In this document: piece after piece, positions 6,495-14,038 of the stretch | Numbering within the stretch: position 1 is the stretch's first letter | Layout: each line of letters begins with the position of its first letter | From: CAYFMP01 sp964344215 | GTDB lineage: Bacteria > Pseudomonadota > Alphaproteobacteria > Rhodospirillales > Casp-alpha2 | Assembly: GCA_964344215.1 (NCBI GenBank) | Contig: CAYFMP010000064.1 | Span: forward strand, 1-22,094 | Direction: 5' to 3' | DNA length: 22,094 nt | The notes under the pieces: model-generated | Database searches by the model: none | The model's input: the letters and a program-made list of their open reading frames with translations, nothing else | What the model was told of the DNA's origin: nothing | Made by a program: the position numbers and the translations under genes

Positions 6495-7559
6495 ATGACG
6501 ACCAACAGCTACCGGATCGCCGTCATCCCCGGCGACGGCATCGGCAAGGAAGTGGTCCCGGAATCGATCCGGGTCCTGGAGGCGGCGGGGCGCAAGTTCG
6601 ACCTGTCGTTCCAGTTCGACGAGTTCGACTGGAGCTGCGAGCGCTTCCATAAGGAAGGCGCGATGATGCCGGCCGACGGCCTCGAAAGCATCCGCGACCA
6701 CGACTCCATCCTCTTGGGCGCGGTAGGCTTTCCCGGCGTCCCGGACCACGTCTCGCTGTGGGGGCTGTTGATCCCGATCCGCCGCGAGTTCCGGCAATAC
6801 GTGGCGCTCAGGCCGGTGCGTCTGTTCGAGGGCATGGACTGTCCGCTGGCCGGCCGGGCGCCGGGCGACATCGACTTCCTTATCGTGCGCGAGAACAACG
6901 AAGGCGAATATTCGGAAATCGGCGGACGCCTCTACGGCGGCACCGACGCCGAGATGGCCGTCCAGCAGAGCGTGTTCACGCGCATGGGCACCGACCGCAT
7001 CATGCGCTACGCCTTCGAGCTGGCCCGCACCCGTGAGCGCAAGCACCTGACGTCGGCCACCAAGTCGAACGGCATCATCCACTCCATGCCGTACTGGGAC
7101 GAACGCTTCGAAACGGTATCGAAGGACTACCCGGACGTGACGACGGACAAGTTCCACATCGACATCCTGAGCGCCCATTTCGTGCGCAATCCGGACTGGT
7201 TCGACGTCGTCGTCGGCTCCAATCTGTTCGGCGACATCCTGTCGGATTTGGGACCGGCCGTCACCGGCACCATCGGCATCGCGCCCGGCTCCAACATCAA
7301 CCCGGAGAAGGAATTCCCGTCCATGTTCGAGCCGGTCCACGGTTCGGCCCCGGACATCGCCGGCCAGGGCGTCGCCAACCCGATCGGCCAGATCTGGTCG
7401 GCAGCGATGATGCTCGATCATTTGGGCCAGGGCGAGGCGGCGGCGGCGATCGTTTCGGCCATCGAGCGGGTGATCGCCGACGGCGGCACCCGGACGCCGG
7501 ACATGGGCGGCAAGGCCTCGACCCGCGACCTCGGGCAGGCCGTGGAGGACGCGCTGTGA
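6495..7559 (+). CDS. ttuC: Tartrate dehydrogenase / D-malate dehydrogenase (decarboxylating)
   Basis: This 354-residue member of the isocitrate/isopropylmalate dehydrogenase family opens IAVIPGDGIGKEV. The signature VRENNEGEYSEIGGR separates tartrate/D-malate dehydrogenases from isopropylmalate dehydrogenase. The NAD and metal regions are ATKSNGI, DILSAHFVRNPDWFDVVV and SNLFGDILSDLGPAVTG, and FEPVHGSAPDIAG closes the site. The enzyme uses NAD and Mn2+/Mg2+ to oxidise tartrate, D-malate or meso-tartrate. The symbol ttuC is used for this group, though dmlA or yeaU would be equally reasonable. It starts 14 bp after the AlaX gene and overlaps the PhzF gene by 4 bp. Confidence 0.88.
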   Translation: MTTNSYRIAVIPGDGIGKEVVPESIRVLEAAGRKFDLSFQFDEFDWSCERFHKEGAMMPADGLESIRDHDSILLGAVGFPGVPDHVSLWGLLIPIRREFRQYVALRPVRLFEGMDCPLAGRAPGDIDFLIVRENNEGEYSEIGGRLYGGTDAEMAVQQSVFTRMGTDRIMRYAFELARTRERKHLTSATKSNGIIHSMPYWDERFETVSKDYPDVTTDKFHIDILSAHFVRNPDWFDVVVGSNLFGDILSDLGPAVTGTIGIAPGSNINPEKEFPSMFEPVHGSAPDIAGQGVANPIGQIWSAAMMLDHLGQGEAAAAIVSAIERVIADGGTRTPDMGGKASTRDLGQAVEDAL

Positions 7560-8353
7560 GCCGAACCCTTCCCCTCTATCAAATCGACGCCTTCACCGAT
7601 GCGGTGTTCGGCGGCAATCCGGCCGCCGTCTGTCCGCTCGAGGCGTGGCTCGAGGACGACACCATGCAGGCCATCGCCACCGAGAACAATCTCTCGGAGA
7701 CGGCTTACTTCGTCCCGGCCGGGACCGGTGAGGCCGGCGATTACGGCCTGCGCTGGTTCACGCCGGCTGCCGAGGTCGACCTTTGCGGCCATGCGACGCT
7801 GGCCACGGCCCACCTGATCTTCTCGGAGTTGGCGCCGGACCTGAAGGCGGTCCGCTTCGAAACCAAGAGCGGGCGGCTCGAGGTTTCGCGCGACGGCGAT
7901 CTCCTGGTCATGGATTTCCCGTCGCGGCCGCCCCAGCGCTGCGACGTTCCAACGGGGTTCACGGACGCCGTCGGCACGGCGCCCGCCGAAATGTGGCGGG
8001 CGTCGAAGAACATGGCGGTGTTCGAGACCGCCGCCGAGGTCGCCGCCCTCGATCCCGATCTCGCCTATATCGCCGGCCTCGAAGGCGACGGCCTGATCTG
8101 CACGGCGCCCGGCGAGGATTGCGGTTTCGTGTCGCGCTATTTCGCGCCGCACGTCGGCATCCCCGAGGACCCGGTGACCGGTTCGGCCCATTGCACCTCG
8201 GTTCCCTATTGGGCCGAACGGCTCGGCAAGAACGAACTGCACGCCCGCCAGATCTCGGCCCGCGGCGGCGAGCTGTTCTGCGAGTTGGTGGGCGATCGCG
8301 TCCGCATGGCCGGCCGCGCCGTCCTCTATATGCAGGGAGAGATACGAATTTGA
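7556..8353 (+). CDS. PhzF-family isomerase/epimerase-like protein
   Basis: This 265-residue protein begins LYQIDAFTDAVFGGNPAAV, the PhzF signature. Catalytic Glu48 lies in NNLSETAYFV. WFTPAAEVDLCGHATLA and the later EDPVTGSAHC repeat the diaminopimelate-epimerase-like fold. PhzF of Pseudomonas isomerises a phenazine precursor, but most homologues, including this one, sit outside phenazine clusters and have no proven reaction. No other phenazine gene is present. The start is a GTG whose last bases overlap the previous stop (GTGA). Its stop in turn overlaps the next gene's TTG, so the three genes are translationally coupled. Confidence 0.9.
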   Translation: MSRTLPLYQIDAFTDAVFGGNPAAVCPLEAWLEDDTMQAIATENNLSETAYFVPAGTGEAGDYGLRWFTPAAEVDLCGHATLATAHLIFSELAPDLKAVRFETKSGRLEVSRDGDLLVMDFPSRPPQRCDVPTGFTDAVGTAPAEMWRASKNMAVFETAAEVAALDPDLAYIAGLEGDGLICTAPGEDCGFVSRYFAPHVGIPEDPVTGSAHCTSVPYWAERLGKNELHARQISARGGELFCELVGDRVRMAGRAVLYMQGEIRI

Positions 8354-8850
8354 ACGATACCGCCGCCATTCAGGGTATCAAGCTCGATCGGGCGGCCGGC
8401 GCGGCCGACATGGAACACGTCCGTGCCTTGTTCGAGGAATACCAGGCGTGGCTCGGCGTCGACCTCTGTTTCCAGGGGTTCGAAAAGGAACTGGCCGGCC
8501 TGCCCGGCAAGTACGGGCCGCCGGCGGGCTCGTTGTGGCTGGCCCGCGCCACCGCCAGCGGCGCCGTCGCCGGCGGCGTCGGCATGCGGCCCTTGGACGA
8601 GGGCAGGTGCGAGATGAAGCGCCTCTACGTGCGTCCGCCGTGGCGCGGCCGCGGGCTCGGTCGACGTCTCGCCGAGCTCGTCGTCGAGGATGCCCGCCGG
8701 GCCGGCTACGGGCGCATGTGCCTCGACACCCTGGGCCACCTCAACGAGGCCAAGCAGCTTTACCGTTCGATGGGATTCGTCGAAATCCCGTCCTACTACG
8801 ACAATCCCCTCGACGACGTCACCTACATGGAGATGGCGCTCGCCTCCTGA
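8350..8850 (+). CDS. GNAT N-acetyltransferase
   Basis: From a TTG at 8350 the product has 166 residues. The core reads CEMKRLYVRPPWRGRGLGRRLAE, a textbook GNAT motif A with the RGRGLGRRL acetyl-CoA loop, followed by CLDTLGHLNEAKQLYRSMGF (motif B). FEEYQAWLGVDLCFQGFEKE near the start is typical of GNATs of this group. The TTG overlaps the PhzF stop as TTGA, and GGGAGAG at 8335-8341 lies at proper distance. The next Met is at 8410 and would lose conserved N-terminal residues. The substrate is unknown; coupling to PhzF and a hydroxyacid dehydrogenase suggests a small amino or hydroxy acid. Confidence 0.85.
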   Translation: MNDTAAIQGIKLDRAAGAADMEHVRALFEEYQAWLGVDLCFQGFEKELAGLPGKYGPPAGSLWLARATASGAVAGGVGMRPLDEGRCEMKRLYVRPPWRGRGLGRRLAELVVEDARRAGYGRMCLDTLGHLNEAKQLYRSMGFVEIPSYYDNPLDDVTYMEMALAS

Positions 8851-8852
8851 GA

Positions 8853-8884
8853 CCCCGAACGGCCGAAAAATAGCTGTTTCGGGG
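8853..8884 (+). terminator. Weak terminator-like hairpin after the AlaX operon
   Basis: CCCCGAA at 8853-8859 pairs with TTCGGGG at 8878-8884 directly after the GNAT stop. The loop is 18 nt and no T-run follows, so intrinsic termination is doubtful. Confidence 0.3.
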
Positions 8885-8948
8885 CGCCGTGACGTTGATA
8901 TTTGTTGCCATTTTTTAATCTATCATTAGTATTTAGGCGGGAGGCGGG

Positions 8949-9007
8949 CTACTATACTTAGTAGGTTTTCCGCCGGGTTCGGATCGTCCATGGGTCCGAA
9001 CCCATGG
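8949..9007. promoter_or_regulatory. Overlapping inverted repeats upstream of the SPOR lipoprotein gene
   Basis: Three perfect inverted repeats are packed together. They are CTACTA/TAGTAG (8949-8954 and 8959-8964), GGGTTCGGA/TCCGAACCC (8975-8983 and 8995-9003), and CCATGGG/CCCATGG (8988-8994 and 9001-9007). The last two share bases and cannot form at once, so they could be alternative leader hairpins or overlapping protein sites. AT-rich sequence at 8895-8935 just upstream is the likely promoter region, although no box pair is convincing. Confidence 0.45.
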
Positions 9008-9053
9008 GTTAACGCGAGGGGGCGGCCCTGGTGCGAGGGGTTGAGAAGCAGGA

Positions 9054-10427
9054 ATGAGGCGGTTGAAACGCTTGGCGCTCGCCGTTGTCGCCGCCGCGGG
9101 CTTGACCGGCTGCGGTCTGTTCGATGCCGACGTCTTTTCGAACGAGTTCTGGGCGTCGAGCCCGTTCCTGGGCGGCGACGAGGCCGAACTGGGCATCGCC
9201 GAAATGGCCAAGGGCAACTACGTGACCGCCGAGGGTCATTTCAGAAGGGCGCTGCGCTCCAACCCGAAAGACATCGACGCTCTGCTCGGCGCCGGCATTC
9301 TGTATCAGAACACCGGCCAGGCAACCAAAGCGCGCGAGATGTACGAGGCGGTGCTGGCGTTGCGGCCCGACGATTCGCACCAGTTCGTGGTGTGGAACAG
9401 CATCACCACCAGGCCGGCCTCGCAGATCGCCAGCGTCAACCTGTCGCTGCTCGACAGCGGCCAGGTGCCGGCCGCCATGGGTGCCCCGGGTGCCCAGCCG
9501 ATGCCGGCGCCGGCCCCGCCGCCGGCACAGCCGATGGTCAGCGGCGCGCCGACGACGACGACGATGCTCGGCCGCACCGCGCCGCCGCCCCCCGAACCGA
9601 TGGCGCCGATGGCCGAGACGGCGCCTCTCGGCAAGTTCGCGGACGGCGATTCCAACGTGATCTCCAGGTTCGCGACGCTACGCGCGCTGCGCGATCAGGG
9701 ACTGCTCACCCAGGACGAATTCAACGCCCGCCGCCGCACCAACATCGGTGCCTTGCTGCCGCTGACCTCGCCGCCGCCGTCGGCCGGGCTGGATAGGCCG
9801 GTACCGTCGACGGGACAGATCTCGGGACGCTTGAGGGCGATCGGCCGGGCGCTCGAGATGCGGGCGATCTCGGTATCGCAGCATTCGGCCGAGCGCTCGA
9901 TGATCTTGGACGCGCTGATGCCGTCGGCCCCGGTCGTCATCGCCCATTCGCCGGCCCCGCCCAGGGGCCTGATGGAAGCGGCCGATTCGGTGCGCCGCCT
10001 CGAACAGTTGCGCGACGGCGGCTACATCAGTTCCGACGAATACACCCGCGAGCGCCAGGCCATCGAGATGGCCATGCAGCCCGAGGCCCCGAAAGCGCCG
10101 GCGCTCGAGCCGATGCCCATGAAACCGGTCGAAGGCGCCGAAGCCCCCATGAAGGCGATGCCGGCGGGACCGCAACCGGCCGTGCATCTGGCGTCCTACC
10201 GTTCGCGCAAACAGGCCGACCGCGGCTGGGCGCAGATCAAGCGGGCGCACAAGAACCTGCTCGGCGATCTTGCCCATTCGGTGACCCGGGTCGACCTCGG
10301 CAGGAAGGGCGTCTATTTCCGCTTGAAGGCCGGACCGCTGCCCGACGCGGCGGCGGCCAAGGACATCTGCAACAAGCTCAAGCGCCGCCGCCAGTTCTGC
10401 GAACCGAGCACCATGGAGGCGGGTTAG
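9054..10427 (+). CDS. TPR / SHOCT-like / SPOR-domain lipoprotein
   Basis: This 457-residue protein starts with a signal peptide whose lipobox is LTGC, with Cys20 the lipidation site and no strong inner-membrane retention Asp at +2. A TPR-like helical stretch follows (about 45-110, with YVTAEGHFRRALRSNPKD). Next is a Pro/Ala/Met-rich linker (about 140-195), then a SHOCT-like segment (202-235: LRALRDQGLLTQDEFNARR), and a second one (312-340: LEQLRDGGYISSDEYTRER). A SPOR domain closes it (about 375-452, starting VHLASYRSRKQADRGW). SPOR domains bind denuded peptidoglycan at division sites, so it probably bridges the outer membrane and the septal wall. A close GAGGGG lies at 9035-9040. The exact function is unknown. 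Confidence 0.8.
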   Translation: MRRLKRLALAVVAAAGLTGCGLFDADVFSNEFWASSPFLGGDEAELGIAEMAKGNYVTAEGHFRRALRSNPKDIDALLGAGILYQNTGQATKAREMYEAVLALRPDDSHQFVVWNSITTRPASQIASVNLSLLDSGQVPAAMGAPGAQPMPAPAPPPAQPMVSGAPTTTTMLGRTAPPPPEPMAPMAETAPLGKFADGDSNVISRFATLRALRDQGLLTQDEFNARRRTNIGALLPLTSPPPSAGLDRPVPSTGQISGRLRAIGRALEMRAISVSQHSAERSMILDALMPSAPVVIAHSPAPPRGLMEAADSVRRLEQLRDGGYISSDEYTRERQAIEMAMQPEAPKAPALEPMPMKPVEGAEAPMKAMPAGPQPAVHLASYRSRKQADRGWAQIKRAHKNLLGDLAHSVTRVDLGRKGVYFRLKAGPLPDAAAAKDICNKLKRRRQFCEPSTMEAG

Positions 10428-10439
10428 AGGAAACGCCTC

Positions 10440-10491
10440 GTCTCGAGGGAAGCGGACCGACGGGCGGCAGCGCGGCGCCGGTTTCCGTTGA
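10440..10491. repeat. Dispersed intergenic repeat, copy A
   Basis: This segment resembles 12391-12443. The first 26 bases match at about 21 positions (sharing GGGAAG and CCGACGGGC) and both end in TTTCCGTTGA at nearly the same distance. It lies in the 262-bp space before the histidine kinase gene. The rest of that space (10492-10689) also looks non-coding and contains a degraded CCGTTTCCGATCCGAGGC stretch. Confidence 0.4.
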
Positions 10492-10689
10492 CGGCCGGCC
10501 CGTCTCAACATTTCGCCCCCCATTGGGCGAACGGGAACCGACGCCCGCTGTGCCCCAAGAAGCGGACGGCTATATCCGAGACGGGATTCGTCCGTTTCCG
10601 ATCCGAGGCAGACATTCCGATTGCTGGTGTCGATGAGCTACATCAAAATACCTCGGGCTCCAGTTGGCACGTTAAGTAGGCGAATTACG

Positions 10690-12240
10690 ATGGATGAGAA
10701 ATCGCCAATCGAGCGTCAATCCCTAATTCAAAATGTATTCTCGTTCACGGCTGTCCTGATTGTCAGCATCGTGGCGATCGGCGCCCTAGCGGTGATCATG
10801 GCACAAAGTCAGGATCGACTTGCGAAGGACAACTCCGTCCATTTGGCGCGATCGGTTTTAGACGAGATTGAACGTCAACTTGCCCGCCAGTTGGTAGATT
10901 ACAGCTATTGGGACGTGGCAGTAGATAAACTTGTCACTGAACTGGATCCCGAGTGGGCCGACAACAACGTCGGTATTTACGCGTACGACAGTTTAGGCAT
11001 GGCTTCGAGCTTTGTGCTCGATGCCAACGACCAGACCGTATACGCGATGATCGACGGAGAGCGACGCGAAGATAATGCCCTGACGCGGTTCGCCGGCGGC
11101 ATCGACAAGCTGTTGGACCGCGCCCGCGCCGCGCCGCCGACAGCGGAACCGGTGCCTGCGAGCGGTTTTTTGACCGTGAATGGCGCTGTCCATTTCGCTG
11201 CGGCCAGCCGGTTGACGACCTACGTTCAGGAGGGCGGAAGCGAGCAGGCGATTGGAACGGAATCGGTCCTTATGTTCACCAAGGCTCTCGATGCCGACAT
11301 GATTGCCGAGATCGGTAAGAACTATCTGCTCGTTGACCTACGGCTGGCGCCGCCCGCAGGTGCTATGTTGCCGGCCGAACTGGCGTTAACGGCGCCGGAT
11401 GGAACAAAACTGGCCAATCTAACTTGGCGGCCCGAGACTCCCGCACAGGAAACCCTCACGTGGATAATGCCGTTGATCGGCCTGTTGTTGGTGGTCTTTG
11501 TCGTCGTCGCTCTGGTTTTTTACCGCAACACAAAGAAGGTCACGTATGCGCTGATCCGATATGTCGCCGAGATACGAGCTGCCGAAACCGCACTGCGAAA
11601 AAGTGAACGGCGAAATCGGGAGTTTGCGGCAAACGCGGCCCACGAACTTCGCACCCCTCTCGCCTATTTCCACTCCCATCTGGACAATCAGCCGGACAGC
11701 CCGGCAATCCGGGAACTCCTCAAAGAGGTGGACTTGATGTCGCGGCTTGTCGAGCAGCTACTTGCCTTGACGCGAGCAGATTCGATTACCGTTGGTCCGG
11801 AGGATAAAGCGGACCTTCACGCTGTTTGCGTTGACGTGGCAGCTTATCTGGCGCCGATTGCCATCAAGGAAAACCGCCTTGTCGAAGTTGTCGGCGCCGA
11901 CGGTCCGGTGCATGTCAGGGGCAACGCGGAAGCCCTGGAAATGGCTTTACGAAACTTGGTCGAGAATGCAATCAAGTATTCGGACGACGGCACGACTGTT
12001 ACCATTGACGTCTCCGACGACGGAACGGTCCGTGTCCTCGATATTGGGCCCGGCATTCCCGCCAGCGTTGGGGATTCCGTGTTCGATCGATTTGCGCGCT
12101 TTGACAACAGGGCAAGCGGCTTTGGTCTCGGCTTGCCTATCGTGCGAAGAGTTGCCGAATCCCACGGTGGCTCGGTGGAAGTCGGGAACAATCCGATGGG
12201 TGGCGCGGAGTTCGTCATTCGAGTGCCGATCGCAGCCTGA
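10690..12240 (+). CDS. CHASE4-type membrane histidine kinase (orphan)
   Basis: This 516-residue sensor kinase has TM1 at about 17-38 and TM2 at about 258-278, flanking a periplasmic domain of about 215 residues. That domain has the CHASE4 look: a coiled N-terminal helix followed by YSYWDVAV (Tyr73, Trp74, Asp75) and a later VLDANDQTVYA strand. The cytoplasmic half has His318 in HELRTPL, an N box with Asn422 and Asn426 in NLVENAIKYS, DIGPGIP (451-457) and GFGLGLPIVRR (from 477). All catalytic motifs are intact. A HAMP domain is not evident. No response regulator is adjacent. Codon use is less GC-biased than in its neighbours, hinting at separate origin. A start at 10633 is possible but adds no domain. 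Confidence 0.88.
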   Translation: MDEKSPIERQSLIQNVFSFTAVLIVSIVAIGALAVIMAQSQDRLAKDNSVHLARSVLDEIERQLARQLVDYSYWDVAVDKLVTELDPEWADNNVGIYAYDSLGMASSFVLDANDQTVYAMIDGERREDNALTRFAGGIDKLLDRARAAPPTAEPVPASGFLTVNGAVHFAAASRLTTYVQEGGSEQAIGTESVLMFTKALDADMIAEIGKNYLLVDLRLAPPAGAMLPAELALTAPDGTKLANLTWRPETPAQETLTWIMPLIGLLLVVFVVVALVFYRNTKKVTYALIRYVAEIRAAETALRKSERRNREFAANAAHELRTPLAYFHSHLDNQPDSPAIRELLKEVDLMSRLVEQLLALTRADSITVGPEDKADLHAVCVDVAAYLAPIAIKENRLVEVVGADGPVHVRGNAEALEMALRNLVENAIKYSDDGTTVTIDVSDDGTVRVLDIGPGIPASVGDSVFDRFARFDNRASGFGLGLPIVRRVAESHGGSVEVGNNPMGGAEFVIRVPIAA

Positions 12241-12362
12241 CACTGAGGCGATCATGGCCACCGCGCCCTTGCACGCTCTAAGTTCCGTTAATCGCTAAGA
12301 AAGGACGAAACACGAGCTCTGCCGACAGGTCCGCTCTGTCTCCGATAAGGGATCCGATCGCG

Positions 12363-12443
12363 CTCAACTCCGTAGAGAATCCGTTCCACCGTCCTGGGGG
12401 AAGTGGGCCGACGGGCACCCGGCACTGCGCCCATTTCCGTTGA
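12363..12443. repeat. Dispersed intergenic repeat, copy B
   Basis: The left part (12363-12391) resembles 16042-16070, sharing AACTCC, AGAGAA and GTTCCA (about 23 of 29 positions). The right part (12391-12443) resembles 10440-10491. It lies in the 252-bp space before the MFS gene. Three such spaces within 6 kb therefore hold related, strongly diverged sequence. Confidence 0.4.
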
Positions 12444-12492
12444 AGCTGCTCCGCCTTTCTTTTTGGCACAAGTCCGGTAGCATCCGACCACG

Positions 12493-13863
12493 ATGTCTCC
12501 ACTTGTGGACCGCACCTATCGCAGGCTTTTCACCGCCCAGGTGATCGCGCTCGTCGGTACCGGACTGTCGACGGTTGCACTCGCTCTTCTTGCCTATGAC
12601 TTGGCCGGGGGGGATGCCGGAAGGGTTCTCGGGACGGCCCTGGCGCTCAAGATGGTGGCCTACGTCGGTATCGCACCCATCGTCGGTGGGTTCGCCCATC
12701 GCCTACCCCGCCGGCGGCTTCTCATCGTTCTCGACGTCGCGCGCGCGGGCTTCGTCGTCTGTCTGCCCTTCGTCACCGAAATCTGGCAGATCTACTTGCT
12801 GATTTTCCTGTTGAACGCCTGCTCGGCCGGTTTCACACCGACGCTTCAGGCAACGATCCCGGACGTGCTTCCGGACGAGCGGCAGTACACCCGCGCCCTG
12901 TCGTTGTCGCGGCTCGCCTATGACCTGGAAAACCTCTTAAGTCCGGTTCTTGCCGCCGCCGCGCTTCTGTTCATGAGCTACGATGCGTTGTTCAACGCCA
13001 ACGCGGCTACGTTTCTGGCGTCGGCGCTCCTGGTGTATTCCGTCACCTTGCCCTCGCCCCAGCCACGGGAGCACCGGGCGGGAATTTGGTACAATCTGAC
13101 GTTTGGTATCCGGGCCTACCTCGGGACACCGAGGCTGCGCGGCGTTCTCGCGCTTTCCCTTGCCGTCGCGGCGGCGGGCGCCATGGTGATCGTCAACACG
13201 GTGGTCTTTGTCCGTGATTGTCTCGGCGGTACGGAGAGCGAGACCGCACTGGCGTTTGCGGCCGTTGGGGGAGGGTCAATGGTCGCCGCCCTTCTTCTGC
13301 CCCGCCTGCTCGAGAAACTACCGGACCGCCCGTTCATGCTCTTCGGTGGCGCGCTGCTCGGCTGCGGCCTGGCGCTCGGCCTCGCGGCGTCGGACCTTCC
13401 CGCCTTGCTCATGGTGTGGTTCGTTCTCGGCGTCGGCTCGTCGTTCGTGCAGACGCCGGCCGGCAGGGTTCTCAGGCGTTCCGCACACGAAGAGGATCGG
13501 CCTGCGGTCTACGCCGCGCAGTTCGCCTTGTCGCACGCGTGTTGGCTGATTGCCTATCCGCTCGCCGGATTGTTGGGGGGAATGATCGGCCTTTCCGTCA
13601 CCTTTGCGGTCCTCGCGGGTATCGCTCTGGCATCGACGGCGGCGGCCCTGGTTCTGTGGCCGGGGCGCGATCCCGGCGCATTCGAGCATGTTCACCCGGC
13701 CCTGAAGCACGAGCACATCCATGTCCATGAGGAGCACCATCAGCACCCGCACGAAGGCTGGGAGGGACCGGAACCGCACCGCCATCCTCACCGGCATGCC
13801 CCGCTACGGCACAGGCATCCCTACATTATCGATCTTCATCACCCGGTCTGGCCGAGCAGCTAG
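12493..13863 (+). CDS. MFS efflux transporter with histidine-rich C-terminal tail (NreB-like)
   Basis: This 456-residue major facilitator protein has about twelve hydrophobic segments. Residues 397-456 form a hydrophilic tail with 18 histidines, mostly in HxH and HH pairs (for example HEHIHVHEEHHQHPH). An MFS carrier with a cytosolic His-rich tail is the pattern of NreB of Achromobacter/Cupriavidus and NrsD of Synechocystis, both nickel exporters. Nickel or cobalt efflux is therefore the leading idea, though zinc cannot be excluded. The start lacks a strong ribosome site; CGACCACG precedes the ATG. It stands alone between a sensor kinase and a cyclase gene. Fold is certain; metal is inferred. 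Confidence 0.85.
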   Translation: MSPLVDRTYRRLFTAQVIALVGTGLSTVALALLAYDLAGGDAGRVLGTALALKMVAYVGIAPIVGGFAHRLPRRRLLIVLDVARAGFVVCLPFVTEIWQIYLLIFLLNACSAGFTPTLQATIPDVLPDERQYTRALSLSRLAYDLENLLSPVLAAAALLFMSYDALFNANAATFLASALLVYSVTLPSPQPREHRAGIWYNLTFGIRAYLGTPRLRGVLALSLAVAAAGAMVIVNTVVFVRDCLGGTESETALAFAAVGGGSMVAALLLPRLLEKLPDRPFMLFGGALLGCGLALGLAASDLPALLMVWFVLGVGSSFVQTPAGRVLRRSAHEEDRPAVYAAQFALSHACWLIAYPLAGLLGGMIGLSVTFAVLAGIALASTAAALVLWPGRDPGAFEHVHPALKHEHIHVHEEHHQHPHEGWEGPEPHRHPHRHAPLRHRHPYIIDLHHPVWPSS

Positions 13864-14038
13864 CTTTGCTCCGCCCCACCGGGGCCAAATCGAATGAGCC
13901 CAACGGTATTCGGTGAGAAAGCCGATCGCCGCTCCCGACTCGAAAAACGGAAGTCTTGGGGGTGGGGCGAACAATGCTCTGGATATCATTCGACTAGGGA
14001 TCGCGCTAAACTAGCCGAGCTCTTGCTGGGGGAAAAGA

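Noticed and set aside
7556..8353. Phenazine biosynthesis cluster
   Set aside because: PhzF alone is not diagnostic and no other phenazine gene is present in the window.
8984..9053. Riboswitch upstream of the SPOR lipoprotein
   Set aside because: The hairpins are present, but no conserved aptamer of a known class is recognisable.
12464..12482. Sigma-54 promoter (TGGCAC then TAGC) before the MFS gene
   Set aside because: The distance between the GG and GC elements is about 3 bp longer than sigma-54 promoters allow.
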